Source: Variovorax sp. V213 (lineage in GTDB: Bacteria; Pseudomonadota; Gammaproteobacteria; Burkholderiales; Burkholderiaceae_C). Taken from it: a DNA stretch of 64,000 nucleotides. The notes under the pieces are model-generated. The model did no database searches and was not told the origin of the DNA. It worked only from the letters and a program-made list of their open reading frames with translations. Made by a program: the position numbers and the translations under genes. This document shows, piece by piece, positions 18,924 to 27,539 of the stretch. Numbering within the stretch: position 1 is the first letter of the stretch; each line of letters begins with the position of its first letter. Location of the stretch: the NCBI RefSeq assembly GCF_041154455.1, contig NZ_AP028664.1, forward strand, positions 931,001-995,000, read 5' to 3'.

Positions 18924-20234
18924 TTAGCTTTTGTTCGCCTTCTGGAAGCGTTCCAGCTGCTCGTTGCCGCGGGTCACGATGGAGTCGAGGGCTTCCTTGG
19001 CGGTCTTCTTGCCGCTCCAGACCTGTTCGAGCTCTTCGTCCTCGATGGCGCGGATCTGCACGTAGTTGCCCAGGCGGATGCCGCGGCTCTTGTCGGTGAC
19101 CTTGCGCACCATCTGCGTGACGGCCACGTCGGTACCGGGGTTCTGCTTGTAGAAGCCCGAGTCTTCGGTGAGCTTGTAGGACGCCATGGTCACGGGCAGG
19201 TAGCCCGTGCGCTTGTGGCTGGCGGACTGCACTTCAGGCGTCGAGATGAAGCTGAAGAACTTGGCCACGCCCTTGTACTCGGCCGGCTTCTTGCCCGACA
19301 TGACCCACAGGCTGGCGCCGCCGATCACGGTGTTCTGCGGTACGCCGGGCACGTCCGGGTAGTAGGGCAGGGGAGCGACCGCGTAGGCGAACTTGGCATT
19401 CTTGGCGACGTTGCCATAGAAGCCGGAGGAGGTGTTGATCATCGCGCACTCGCCCGACACGAAGGAGGCTTCTGGAACATTGCCGCGGCCCTTGTAGATG
19501 AACAGGCCCTGCTTGGCCATGTTGGCCAGGTTCTCGATGTGGCGCACGTGCAGCGGCGAATTGATCTTCATGCGCGCATCGAGCCCGGCGAGGCCGTTGC
19601 TCTTGGTCGCGAATTCGACGTTGTGCCAGGCCGAGAAGCTCTCCAGCTGCGTCCAGCCTTGCCAGGCCGTGGTGAACGGGCACTTGTGGCCGCTCGCCTT
19701 CAGCTTGGCCGCGGCGGCTGTCACCTCGGGCCAGGTCGCGGGCAGCTTGGTGGTGTCGATGCCTGCGGCCTTGAAGGCGTCCTTGTTGATATAGAACACC
19801 GTCGTCGAGCTGTTCAGGGGGAAGCTCAGCATCTGGCCGTTCGGCGCGGTGTAGTAGCCGGCCACGGCGGGAATGTAGGCCGCCGGATCGAACTTCTCGC
19901 CCGCGTCCTTCATGACCTGGCCGACGGGCACGATGGCGCCCTTGCTGGCCATCATGGTGGCGGTGCCGACCTCGAAGACCTGCAGGATGTGCGGTGCGTT
20001 GCCGGAGCGGAAGGCCGCAATGGAGGCTGTCATCGATTCGTCATACGTGCCCTTGTAGGTCGGCACGACCTTGTATTCCTTCTGGCTCTCGTTGAACTGC
20101 TTGGCCAGGTCGTTGACCCACTCGTTGTTGACGGCGGTCATGGAATGCCACCACTGGATCTCGGTCTGGGCCTGTGCCACATTGAATAGCGTGGCGGCCA
20201 ACGCCGATGCCAGCGCGAGCGTCTTGAATCGCAT
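18924..20234 (-). CDS. ugpB: sn-glycerol-3-phosphate ABC transporter substrate-binding protein
   Basis: Periplasmic binding protein of the Ugp importer, 436 residues. A signal peptide (MRFKTLALASALAATLFNV, cleaved after AQA) leads into TEIQWWHSM, the typical mature N-terminus of UgpB. Long type I extracellular solute-binding fold. AGGAG lies 6 bases before the ATG. It is the first gene of ugpBAEC-ugpQ and is divergent from serA. Confidence 0.95.
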   Translation of the reverse strand: MRFKTLALASALAATLFNVAQAQTEIQWWHSMTAVNNEWVNDLAKQFNESQKEYKVVPTYKGTYDESMTASIAAFRSGNAPHILQVFEVGTATMMASKGAIVPVGQVMKDAGEKFDPAAYIPAVAGYYTAPNGQMLSFPLNSSTTVFYINKDAFKAAGIDTTKLPATWPEVTAAAAKLKASGHKCPFTTAWQGWTQLESFSAWHNVEFATKSNGLAGLDARMKINSPLHVRHIENLANMAKQGLFIYKGRGNVPEASFVSGECAMINTSSGFYGNVAKNAKFAYAVAPLPYYPDVPGVPQNTVIGGASLWVMSGKKPAEYKGVAKFFSFISTPEVQSASHKRTGYLPVTMASYKLTEDSGFYKQNPGTDVAVTQMVRKVTDKSRGIRLGNYVQIRAIEDEELEQVWSGKKTAKEALDSIVTRGNEQLERFQKANKS

Positions 20235-20459
20235 GAAGACTCCTGATGGGAAATGAAAGCGCGGATGCTAGGCCATGTGGATGACACAGCCGCGTCACAT
20301 TGGCGCACGGACCTCTGTCATCTTCCAATCGGGAAAACCCCTTTGGCGCAAGGCTTCCGGCAGGGCGCGAGCCTTCATGTTGCGTCGCAGCATGCTAGCA
20401 TCGCATTCGCCTTTTTCGGCCTAGCCTGTTGCCGCGGCCGGGGCTTCCGCGAGTACGTC
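20235..20459. promoter_or_regulatory. Divergent control region ugpB / serA
   Basis: This 225-base gap must carry the promoters of both ugpB (minus) and serA (plus). It holds several TGTCA-like half-sites (for instance CTGTCAT at 20315-20321, and TGTGACG and TGTGTCA on the minus strand at about 20282-20299), which recall PhoB half-sites, but no clean tandem 7+4+7 Pho box is present. No good -35/-10 pair was recognised. Confidence 0.35.
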
Positions 20460-21692
20460 ATGAGCAGCAAAACCTCCCTCGAAAAAAGCCGGATCAAGTT
20501 CCTTTTGCTCGAGGGCATCCATCCTTCGGCCGTGGAGGTGCTGCGCGCCGCGGGCTACACCAACATCGAGTCGCTGCCGGGTGCGCTGCCCGATGCGGAG
20601 CTCAAGGCCAAGATCGCCGACGTCCACTTCCTGGGCATCCGTTCGCGCACGCAATTGACGGCCGAGGTCTTCGCGGCCGCCCAGAAGCTGGTGGCGGCGG
20701 GGTGCTTCTGCATCGGGACCAACCAGGTCGACCTGGAGGCTGCGCGCGAGCATGGCGTGGCGGTGTTCAACGCGCCGTACTCCAACACCCGTTCGGTGGC
20801 CGAGCTGGTGTTGGCCGAAGCCATCCTGCTGCTGCGCGGCGTGCCTGAAAAGAGCGCGGTGGCGCACCGCGGCGGCTGGCTCAAGTCGGCCGAGAACGCG
20901 TTCGAAATCCGCGGCAAGACGCTGGGCATCGTGGGCTACGGCTCCATCGGCGCCCAGTTGTCGGTGCTGGCCGAGGCGCTGGGCATGAACGTGGCCTTCT
21001 ACGACGTGGTGACCAAGCTGCCGCTGGGCAATGCGCGCCAGGTGCGCGAACTGCACCAGCTGCTGGCCCAGAGCGACATCGTGACCCTGCACGTGCCCGA
21101 GACGCAGGCCACGCAATGGATGATCGGCGCGGCGGAAATCGCCGCCATGAAGCCGGGCTCGATCCTGATCAACGCCTCGCGCGGCTCGGTCGTCGAGATC
21201 GAGCCGCTGGCCGAGGCGCTGAAGCAGAAGAAGCTGCTGGGCGCTGCGATCGACGTCTTTCCGGTCGAGCCGCGCACCAACAAGGACGAATTCCAGTCGC
21301 CGCTGCGCGGGCTCGACAACGTCATTCTGACGCCCCACATCGGTGGCTCGACGATGGAGGCGCAGGCCAACATCGGCCTGGAGGTGGCGGAAAAGCTGGT
21401 GAAGTACAGCGACAACGGAACCTCGACCTCGTCGGTCAACTTTCCCGAGGTGGCGCTGCCGGCCCACCCGGGAAAGCACCGGCTGCTGCACATCCACCGC
21501 AACATACCCGGCGTGTTGTCGGAGATCAACAAGATCTTCTCGGACAACAACATCAATATCTCCTCGCAGTTCCTGCAGACCAACGAGAAGATCGGCTACG
21601 TGGTGACGGACATCGATGCGGCGTACTCCGACCTGGCCCTGGAGAAGCTGGCCAAGGTGAACGGGACGATCCGCAGCCGCGTATTGTTCTAG
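20460..21692 (+). CDS. serA: D-3-phosphoglycerate dehydrogenase with ACT domain
   Basis: Oxidises 3-phosphoglycerate to phosphohydroxypyruvate, the first step of serine synthesis. The 410-residue protein has the split catalytic domain, a Rossmann NAD domain (GIVGYGSIGAQLS, about residues 155-300) with the GSILINASRG segment and catalytic His in LTPHIGG, then a C-terminal ACT domain (about 335-410), the serine-feedback type. The start MSSKTSLEKSRIKFLLLEG matches homologues; the frame is open further upstream but runs into the intergenic region. Confidence 0.93.
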   Translation: MSSKTSLEKSRIKFLLLEGIHPSAVEVLRAAGYTNIESLPGALPDAELKAKIADVHFLGIRSRTQLTAEVFAAAQKLVAAGCFCIGTNQVDLEAAREHGVAVFNAPYSNTRSVAELVLAEAILLLRGVPEKSAVAHRGGWLKSAENAFEIRGKTLGIVGYGSIGAQLSVLAEALGMNVAFYDVVTKLPLGNARQVRELHQLLAQSDIVTLHVPETQATQWMIGAAEIAAMKPGSILINASRGSVVEIEPLAEALKQKKLLGAAIDVFPVEPRTNKDEFQSPLRGLDNVILTPHIGGSTMEAQANIGLEVAEKLVKYSDNGTSTSSVNFPEVALPAHPGKHRLLHIHRNIPGVLSEINKIFSDNNINISSQFLQTNEKIGYVVTDIDAAYSDLALEKLAKVNGTIRSRVLF

Positions 21693-21712
21693 GGCCTCGT
21701 TCCGATCTTGCC

Positions 21713-21746
21713 CCCTCTCCCTCCGGGAGAGGGTTGGGGTGAGGGC
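21713..21746. repeat. Dispersed palindromic repeat (CCCTCTCCC family)
   Basis: CCCTCTCCC and GGGAGAGGG form a 9-bp inverted repeat with a 3-base loop, followed by TTGGGGTGAGGG. This looks like the short dispersed palindromes found between genes in many Proteobacteria. It lies 20 bases after serA, where it could act as a transcript 3' end. A second member is at 54864-54887. Confidence 0.6.
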
Positions 21747-21892
21747 AGACGGCCTCAACCCCCGCGCCACACCGCGTGTCCGACGCCTCCCAACAGGGGT
21801 ACAGCGGCAGCCCGAGGCAAGACCCCGAGCCCTGCCCTAAAATCCCCAGCCCGGCTATGGGCGCGCAGCGTCCGGCCGAGGTGCCACCCCCG

Positions 21893-24800
21893 ATGAATGC
21901 TCCGACCGCGTTGACCACGCTGTTGTCGCAGGCCGCAGAGCCTGTACGACTGCGCGAGATCCCCTACAACTACACCAGCTTTTCCGATCGCGAAATCGTG
22001 ATCCGCCTGTTGGGCGAGCGCGGCTGGGAACTGCTCCAGACCCTGCGCGCCGAGCGCCGCACCGGCCGGTCGGCGCGCATGCTCTACGAGGTGCTCGGCG
22101 ACATCTGGGTGGTCCAGCGCAACCCCTACCTCGTCGACGACCTGCTGGACAACCCGCGCCGCCGCGGGCAACTGGTCGATGCGCTCAGGCACCGCCTGGC
22201 CGAAGTCCAGAAACGCCGCACCCCCGACAGCGACCTGCCGCGCGACCAGCTGGTGGGCGAACTCACGGGCCTCGTCGGCCAGGCCGTCGCGGCCTTCGAC
22301 ACCGCCTTTCGCGACGTGGCCACCCTGCGCCGCAAGGCCACGCGGGTGCTGGGCCGCCTCACGGCCAAGGACAACATCAAGTTCGACGGCCTCTCGCGCG
22401 TGTCGCACGTGACCGACGCCACCGACTGGCGCGTGGAATATCCCTTCGTGGTGCTGTGCCCCGACACCGAGGCCGAGATGGCCCTGCTGGTCAAAGGCTG
22501 CATCGAGCTGGGGCTCACCATCATTCCGCGCGGCGGCGGCACCGGCTACACCGGCGGCGCGATCCCGCTCACGTGGAAGAGCGTGGTCATCAACACCGAG
22601 AAGCTGGAGGCCATGACCGAGGTCGAACTGGTTTCGCTCCCCGGCCTCGATGCGCCCGTGGCCACTGTCTGGACCGAGGCGGGCGTGGTCACGCAGCGCG
22701 TGGCCGATGCGGCCGAGCGGGCCGGCTATGTGTTCGCGGTCGACCCGACCTCCGCCGAGGCCTCGTGCGTCGGCGGCAACGTGGCGATGAACGCAGGCGG
22801 CAAGAAGGCCGTGCTCTGGGGCACGGCGCTCGACAATCTGGCTTCGTGGCGCATGGTGACGCCGCAGGCCGAATGGCTCGAAGTCACGCGCATCGGCCAC
22901 AACCTCGGCAAGATCCACGACGCCGAAAGCGCTGTGTTCGATCTGCAGTATTACGCCGCCGACGGCAAGACCAAGCTGCGCGCCGAGCGCCTGGAGATCC
23001 CCGGCCGCACCTTCCGCAAGGAAGGCCTCGGCAAGGACGTGACCGACAAGTTCCTCTCCGGCCTGCCGGGCATCCAGAAAGAGGGCTGCGACGGCCTCAT
23101 CACCAGCTGCCGCTGGGTCGTTCACCGCATGCCGGCGCACACGCGCACCGTCTGCCTCGAGTTCTTCGGCAACGCCAAGGATGCGGTGCCCAGCATCGTC
23201 GAGATCAAGGACTTCATGTTCGCCGAGCAGAAGCGCTCCGGCGTGCTGCTGGCCGGCCTGGAGCACCTGGACGACCGCTACCTGAAGGCCGTGGGCTACG
23301 CCACCAAGTCGAAGAAGCACGGCGGCCTGCCGAAGATGGTGCTGTTCGGCGACATCGCGGGCGACGATGCCGATGCCGTGGCGCGCGTCACGTCGGAAGT
23401 GGTGCGCATCGCCAATTCGCGCAGCGGCGAAGGCTTCATCGCCATCAGCCCCGAGGCGCGCAAGAAATTCTGGCTCGACCGCAAGCGCACGGCGGCCATC
23501 AGCAAGCACACCAACGCCTTCAAGATCAACGAGGACGTTGTGATTCCGCTGCCGCGCATGGCCGAGTACAGCGACGGCATCGAGCGCATCAACATCGAGC
23601 TCTCGCTGCAGAACAAGCTCGCGCTCACCGACGAGCTCGAGGCCTTCCTGCTGCGCGGCAACCTGCCGCTCGGCAAGACCGACGACGCGCACGAGATTCC
23701 GGCGGCCGAGCTGCTCGAAGACCGCGTGGCGCAGGCCGTGGCGCTGGTGCAGAGCGTGCGCGCGCTCTGGGCCGAATGGCTGCGCGACGTCGACCCGCTG
23801 TTTCCGCAGCTGCAGGACCACACCCTGCGCGCCAGCTGGAAGACCCAGCTGCGCCAGCCGCTGCAGGAGATCTTCAGCGGCGCCGAATTCGCGCCCATCG
23901 TTGCCGAATGCGTGGCCATCCACAAGCAGGTGCTCAAGGGTCGTGTGTGGGTGGCGCTGCACATGCATGCCGGCGACGGCAACGTGCACACCAACATTCC
24001 CGTCAACAGCGACAACTACGACATGCTGCAGACCGCGCATGCCGCGGTGGTGCGCATCATGGCGCTGGCGCGCAGCCTCGACGGCGTGATCTCGGGCGAG
24101 CACGGCATCGGCATCACCAAGCTTGAATTCCTGAGCGACGAGGAGCTGAAGCCCTTCATGGACTACAAGCAGCGCGTCGACCCCGAAGGCCGCTTCAACA
24201 AGGGCAAGCTGGTGCGCCCGCCCGCCGGCGAAAACGTCGTGCTGCATGCCGACCTGACCAACGCCTACACGCCGAGCTTCGGCCTCATGGGGCACGAGTC
24301 GCTGATCATGCAGCAGAGCGACATCGGCGCCATTGCAGACAGTGTGAAGGACTGCTTGCGGTGCGGCAAGTGCAAACCGGTGTGTGCCACCCACGTGCCG
24401 CGCGCCAACCTGCTGTACAGCCCGCGCAACAAGATCCTGGCAACCTCGCTGCTGGTCGAGGCCTTCCTGTATGAAGAGCAGACCCGGCGCGGCATCAGCA
24501 TCAAGCATTGGGAAGAGTTCGAGGACGTGGCCGACCACTGCACCGTGTGCCACAAGTGCCTCACGCCGTGCCCGGTGAAGATCGACTTCGGCGACGTGTC
24601 GATGAACATGCGCAACCTGCTGCGCAAGATGGGGCAGAAGAGCTTCCGCCCGGGCAACGCGGCCGCGATGTTCTTCCTCAACGCGACCAACCCGCAGACC
24701 ATCAAGGCGGTGCGTGCCGGCATGGTGGGCATCGGCTTCAAGGCGCAGCGCCTGGCCAACGACCTGCTGCGCGGCCTGGCGAAGAGGCAGACGGCAGCCC

Positions 24801-25771
24801 CGCCGGCCACGCTGGGGCCGGCGCCGGTGAAGGAGCAGGTGATCCACTTCATCAACAAGAAGATGCCGGGCAACCTGCCGAAGCAGACGGCGCGCGCGCT
24901 GCTCGACATCGAGGATGCCGACTACGTGCCGATCATCCGCGACCCGAAGGCCACCACGTCGGAAACCGAAGCGGTGTTCTATTTTCCGGGCTGCGGCTCG
25001 GAGCGGCTGTTCTCCCAGGTGGGCCTCGCCACGCAGGCCATGCTCTGGCATGCCGGCGTGCAGACGGTGCTGCCGCCCGGATACCTGTGCTGCGGGTATC
25101 CGCAGCGCGGCAGCGGACAGTTCGACAAGGCCGAGAAGATGATCACCGACAACCGCGTGCTCTTCCACCGCGTGGCCAACACGCTCAACTACCTCGATAT
25201 CAAGACCGTGGTGGTGAGCTGCGGCACCTGCTACGACCAGTTGCAGGGCTACCAGTTCGACAAGATCTTTCCGGGCTGCCGCATCATCGACATCCACGAG
25301 TATCTGCTCGAGAAGGGCATCACGCTCGCGGATGCGGGCGGCGGCGGCTACCTGTACCACGACCCCTGCCACAGCCCGATGAAGCTGCAGGACCCGATGA
25401 AGACAGTGAAGGCGCTGGTGGGCGACAACGTGCTCAAGAACGACCGCTGCTGCGGCGAATCCGGCACGCTGGGCGTGTCGCGACCCGACATCTCGACGCA
25501 GATCCGCTTCCGCAAGGAAGAGGAGTTGAAGAAGGGCGAGGCCGCTTTGCGCGAGAACGGCCAGGTCGGCGAAAAGGACAACGTCAAGATCCTGACCAGC
25601 TGCCCGAGCTGCCTGCAGGGCCTCTCGCGCTATGGCAATGACCTGAACAACGGCCTGCTCGAAGCCGACTACATCGTGGTCGAGATGGCCAACAAGATCC
25701 TCGGCAAGGACTGGATGCCGGAATACGTGGCCGCTGCCAACCAAGGCGGGATCGAAAGGGTGCTGGTATGA
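21893..25771 (+). CDS. Large FAD-linked oxidase / Fe-S oxidoreductase fusion (DUF3683 family)
   Basis: A 1292-residue fusion. Residues 1-170 form a DUF3683-like N-terminal region; about 180-775 form a FAD-binding PCMH and FAD-oxidase C domain (FAD loop GGGTGYTGG near 213, HMHAGDGNVH late) related to D-lactate and glycolate dehydrogenases; about 820-900 hold two 4Fe-4S clusters (CLRCGKCKPVC, CTVCHKCLTPCP); about 1030-1245 hold two cysteine-rich CCG domains (CCGYPQRG, CCGESGTLG). It probably oxidises a 2-hydroxyacid and passes electrons to quinone. The substrate is not evident. The ATG at 21893 is preferred over 21857. It overlaps the HIT gene by ATGA. Confidence 0.88.
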   Translation: MNAPTALTTLLSQAAEPVRLREIPYNYTSFSDREIVIRLLGERGWELLQTLRAERRTGRSARMLYEVLGDIWVVQRNPYLVDDLLDNPRRRGQLVDALRHRLAEVQKRRTPDSDLPRDQLVGELTGLVGQAVAAFDTAFRDVATLRRKATRVLGRLTAKDNIKFDGLSRVSHVTDATDWRVEYPFVVLCPDTEAEMALLVKGCIELGLTIIPRGGGTGYTGGAIPLTWKSVVINTEKLEAMTEVELVSLPGLDAPVATVWTEAGVVTQRVADAAERAGYVFAVDPTSAEASCVGGNVAMNAGGKKAVLWGTALDNLASWRMVTPQAEWLEVTRIGHNLGKIHDAESAVFDLQYYAADGKTKLRAERLEIPGRTFRKEGLGKDVTDKFLSGLPGIQKEGCDGLITSCRWVVHRMPAHTRTVCLEFFGNAKDAVPSIVEIKDFMFAEQKRSGVLLAGLEHLDDRYLKAVGYATKSKKHGGLPKMVLFGDIAGDDADAVARVTSEVVRIANSRSGEGFIAISPEARKKFWLDRKRTAAISKHTNAFKINEDVVIPLPRMAEYSDGIERINIELSLQNKLALTDELEAFLLRGNLPLGKTDDAHEIPAAELLEDRVAQAVALVQSVRALWAEWLRDVDPLFPQLQDHTLRASWKTQLRQPLQEIFSGAEFAPIVAECVAIHKQVLKGRVWVALHMHAGDGNVHTNIPVNSDNYDMLQTAHAAVVRIMALARSLDGVISGEHGIGITKLEFLSDEELKPFMDYKQRVDPEGRFNKGKLVRPPAGENVVLHADLTNAYTPSFGLMGHESLIMQQSDIGAIADSVKDCLRCGKCKPVCATHVPRANLLYSPRNKILATSLLVEAFLYEEQTRRGISIKHWEEFEDVADHCTVCHKCLTPCPVKIDFGDVSMNMRNLLRKMGQKSFRPGNAAAMFFLNATNPQTIKAVRAGMVGIGFKAQRLANDLLRGLAKRQTAAPPATLGPAPVKEQVIHFINKKMPGNLPKQTARALLDIEDADYVPIIRDPKATTSETEAVFYFPGCGSERLFSQVGLATQAMLWHAGVQTVLPPGYLCCGYPQRGSGQFDKAEKMITDNRVLFHRVANTLNYLDIKTVVVSCGTCYDQLQGYQFDKIFPGCRIIDIHEYLLEKGITLADAGGGGYLYHDPCHSPMKLQDPMKTVKALVGDNVLKNDRCCGESGTLGVSRPDISTQIRFRKEEELKKGEAALRENGQVGEKDNVKILTSCPSCLQGLSRYGNDLNNGLLEADYIVVEMANKILGKDWMPEYVAAANQGGIERVLV

Positions 25772-26208
25772 AGGTGCAGCAAAACTGTCCGTTTTGCGAG
25801 GGCCCCGGGGGCCGCATCGTGTTCGAAGGCGCGAAGCTTCGCGTCATCCATGCCGAAGAGGCGGGCTTTCCGGCCTTCTACCGCGTGATCTGGCGCGAGC
25901 ATGCGGCGGAGTTCTCCGATCTCGACGCGGCCGACCGCGTGCTCTGCATGGAGGCCGTGACGGTGGTCGAGCAGTGCCTGCGCGAGCATCTGTCGCCGGC
26001 CAAGATCAACCTCGCGGCGCTCGGCAACATGGTGCCGCACCTGCATTGGCACGTGATTGCGCGCTTTGCCGACGACACCCATTTTCCCGGCTCGGTCTGG
26101 GCTCCGGTGCAGCGCGAGGCGAATGCTGCCCAACTGGCCGCCGTGGCCGTGCGCCTGCCCGAATTGGAGCGTGCGATGATGGCGCGACTGGGCACAAGGA
26201 GCTTCTGA
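25768..26208 (+). CDS. HIT family protein
   Basis: Histidine-triad nucleotide hydrolase/transferase family protein, 146 residues. The triad appears as HLHWH (His91, His93, His95), and CPFC near the N-terminus suggests a small metal site as in some HIT proteins. It is translationally coupled on both sides: ATGA with the FAD/Fe-S gene and TGATG with the DUF971 gene. The natural substrate is unknown. Confidence 0.88.
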   Translation: MKVQQNCPFCEGPGGRIVFEGAKLRVIHAEEAGFPAFYRVIWREHAAEFSDLDAADRVLCMEAVTVVEQCLREHLSPAKINLAALGNMVPHLHWHVIARFADDTHFPGSVWAPVQREANAAQLAAVAVRLPELERAMMARLGTRSF

Positions 26209-26621
26209 TGGCAGGTTTGCAAGCCGGCGCACCGACGCCGCAATCGATTACCGTGCATGGCCAGTCGCGCGTGCTCGAGGTCGGGTTTTCCGACGGTGCC
26301 ACCTTCCGCATTCCGTTCGAGCTCATGCGCATCTACTCGCCGTCCGCAGAAGTGCAGGGCCATGGTCCGGGGCAGGAAATCCTGCAGACCGGCAAGCGCG
26401 ACGTCGAACTGGTCGATCTGAAGCCGGTGGGCAACTACGCTGTGCAACCGGTCTTCAGCGACGGGCACGACACCGGCATCTTCTCGTGGAACCTGCTGTA
26501 CGAGCTCGGCGCCAAAGAGGCCGAACTCTGGGCCGAATACGAACGCCGGCTCGCTGCGGCCGGTGTCGACCGCGACGCACCAATGATCGACAAGGGCGGT
26601 TCCGCCTGCAGCAGCCATTGA
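26208..26621 (+). CDS. DUF971 protein (gamma-butyrobetaine hydroxylase-like N-terminal domain)
   Basis: A 137-residue protein made of a single DUF971 domain: the pattern LEVGFSDGATFRIPFELMRIYSP is typical. The same domain occurs at the N-terminus of gamma-butyrobetaine hydroxylase and in some Fe-S proteins; no enzyme activity can be assigned here. The ATG shares its A with the HIT stop codon. It ends the tightly coupled FAD/Fe-S-HIT-DUF971 trio just upstream of the ubiquinone genes. Confidence 0.85.
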   Translation: MAGLQAGAPTPQSITVHGQSRVLEVGFSDGATFRIPFELMRIYSPSAEVQGHGPGQEILQTGKRDVELVDLKPVGNYAVQPVFSDGHDTGIFSWNLLYELGAKEAELWAEYERRLAAAGVDRDAPMIDKGGSACSSH

Positions 26622-26739
26622 GCACAACGGCTTCCGCTACCGAAAAGATAGCCTCGCACGCAGACGCGGCGCGCCCTGCGGCGCCCCGCTATTTGAAGAA
26701 AAAGCAACAAAAGCCCGCCGGCTTCGGAGGGTCGCGTTC

Positions 26740-26766
26740 TTGAGGTGTGAGCTTCCGCCCTAATAT
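26740..26766 (+). promoter_or_regulatory. Possible ubiE promoter
   Basis: TTGAGG (26740-26745) and TAATAT (26761-26766) are separated by 15 bases, slightly short. The -10 ends 7 bases before the ubiE ATG, so the transcript would be leaderless or nearly so. The preceding 100 bases are A-rich compared with the rest of the window. Confidence 0.4.
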
Positions 26767-26773
26767 CAGGCTC

Positions 26774-27505
26774 ATGAGCACCACCCACTTCGGCTTCGAA
26801 AAAGTCGACGAAAGCGAGAAAGCGCAACGTGTCCGCGGCGTCTTCGATTCCGTCGCCACACGTTACGACCTCATGAACGACCTGATGTCGATGGGGCTGC
26901 ACCGCGCATGGAAGGCCTACACCGTGATGGTGGCCAACGTGGGCGAAGGCTGGCGCGTGCTCGACATCGCGGGCGGCACTGGCGACCTCGCGCTGGCCTT
27001 CTCCAAGAAGGTCGGCGCCAGCGGCCAGGTGGTGCACACCGACATCAACGAAGCCATGCTGCGTACCGGCCGCGACCGCTTGCTCGATGCCGGAGTGGCG
27101 CTGCCCACCCTGGTGTGCGACGCAGAAAAACTGCCGTTCCCGAGCGACTATTTCGACGTCGTGACCGTGGCATTCGGCCTGCGCAACATGACGCACAAGG
27201 ACATGGCCCTGAAGGAGATGAACCGCGTGCTCAAGCCGCGCGGCAAGCTCCTGGTGCTCGAGTTCTCGAAGGTCGCCAAGCCGCTCGCCAAGGCCTACGA
27301 CTGGTACTCGTTCAACGTCCTGCCGCGCTTGGGCAAGCTGGTGGCGGGCGATGACGCGAGTTATCGCTACCTGGCCGAATCCATCCGGATGCACCCCGCG
27401 CAGGACGAACTCAAGACCCTCATGAAAGAGGGCGGTTTCGGGCATGTGGACTATCACAACATGACGGGTGGCGTGGTCGCCCTTCATGTTGGAATCAAGT
27501 GTTGA
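26774..27505 (+). CDS. ubiE: Ubiquinone biosynthesis C-methyltransferase
   Basis: SAM-dependent C-methyltransferase acting on the quinone ring in ubiquinone (and menaquinone, where present) synthesis. The 243-residue protein has the UbiE signature FDSVATRYDLMNDLMSMGLHR near the N-terminus, SAM motif I RVLDIAGGTGDLA (residues 61-73) and the C-terminal MTGGVVALH motif. The start MSTTHFGFEKV is chosen over an ATG 27 bases upstream. It is the first of ubiE, ubiJ and ubiB in this segment, as in E. coli. Confidence 0.96.
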   Translation: MSTTHFGFEKVDESEKAQRVRGVFDSVATRYDLMNDLMSMGLHRAWKAYTVMVANVGEGWRVLDIAGGTGDLALAFSKKVGASGQVVHTDINEAMLRTGRDRLLDAGVALPTLVCDAEKLPFPSDYFDVVTVAFGLRNMTHKDMALKEMNRVLKPRGKLLVLEFSKVAKPLAKAYDWYSFNVLPRLGKLVAGDDASYRYLAESIRMHPAQDELKTLMKEGGFGHVDYHNMTGGVVALHVGIKC

Positions 27506-27539
27506 TGACGCGAATTCTTCGCTCAAAAGAGGAGACGAC

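Noticed and set aside
21755..25744. Very long open frame antisense to the FAD/Fe-S oxidoreductase
   Set aside because: It mirrors the real gene codon by codon and contains long His/Val/Ala-rich low-complexity stretches. It is a shadow.
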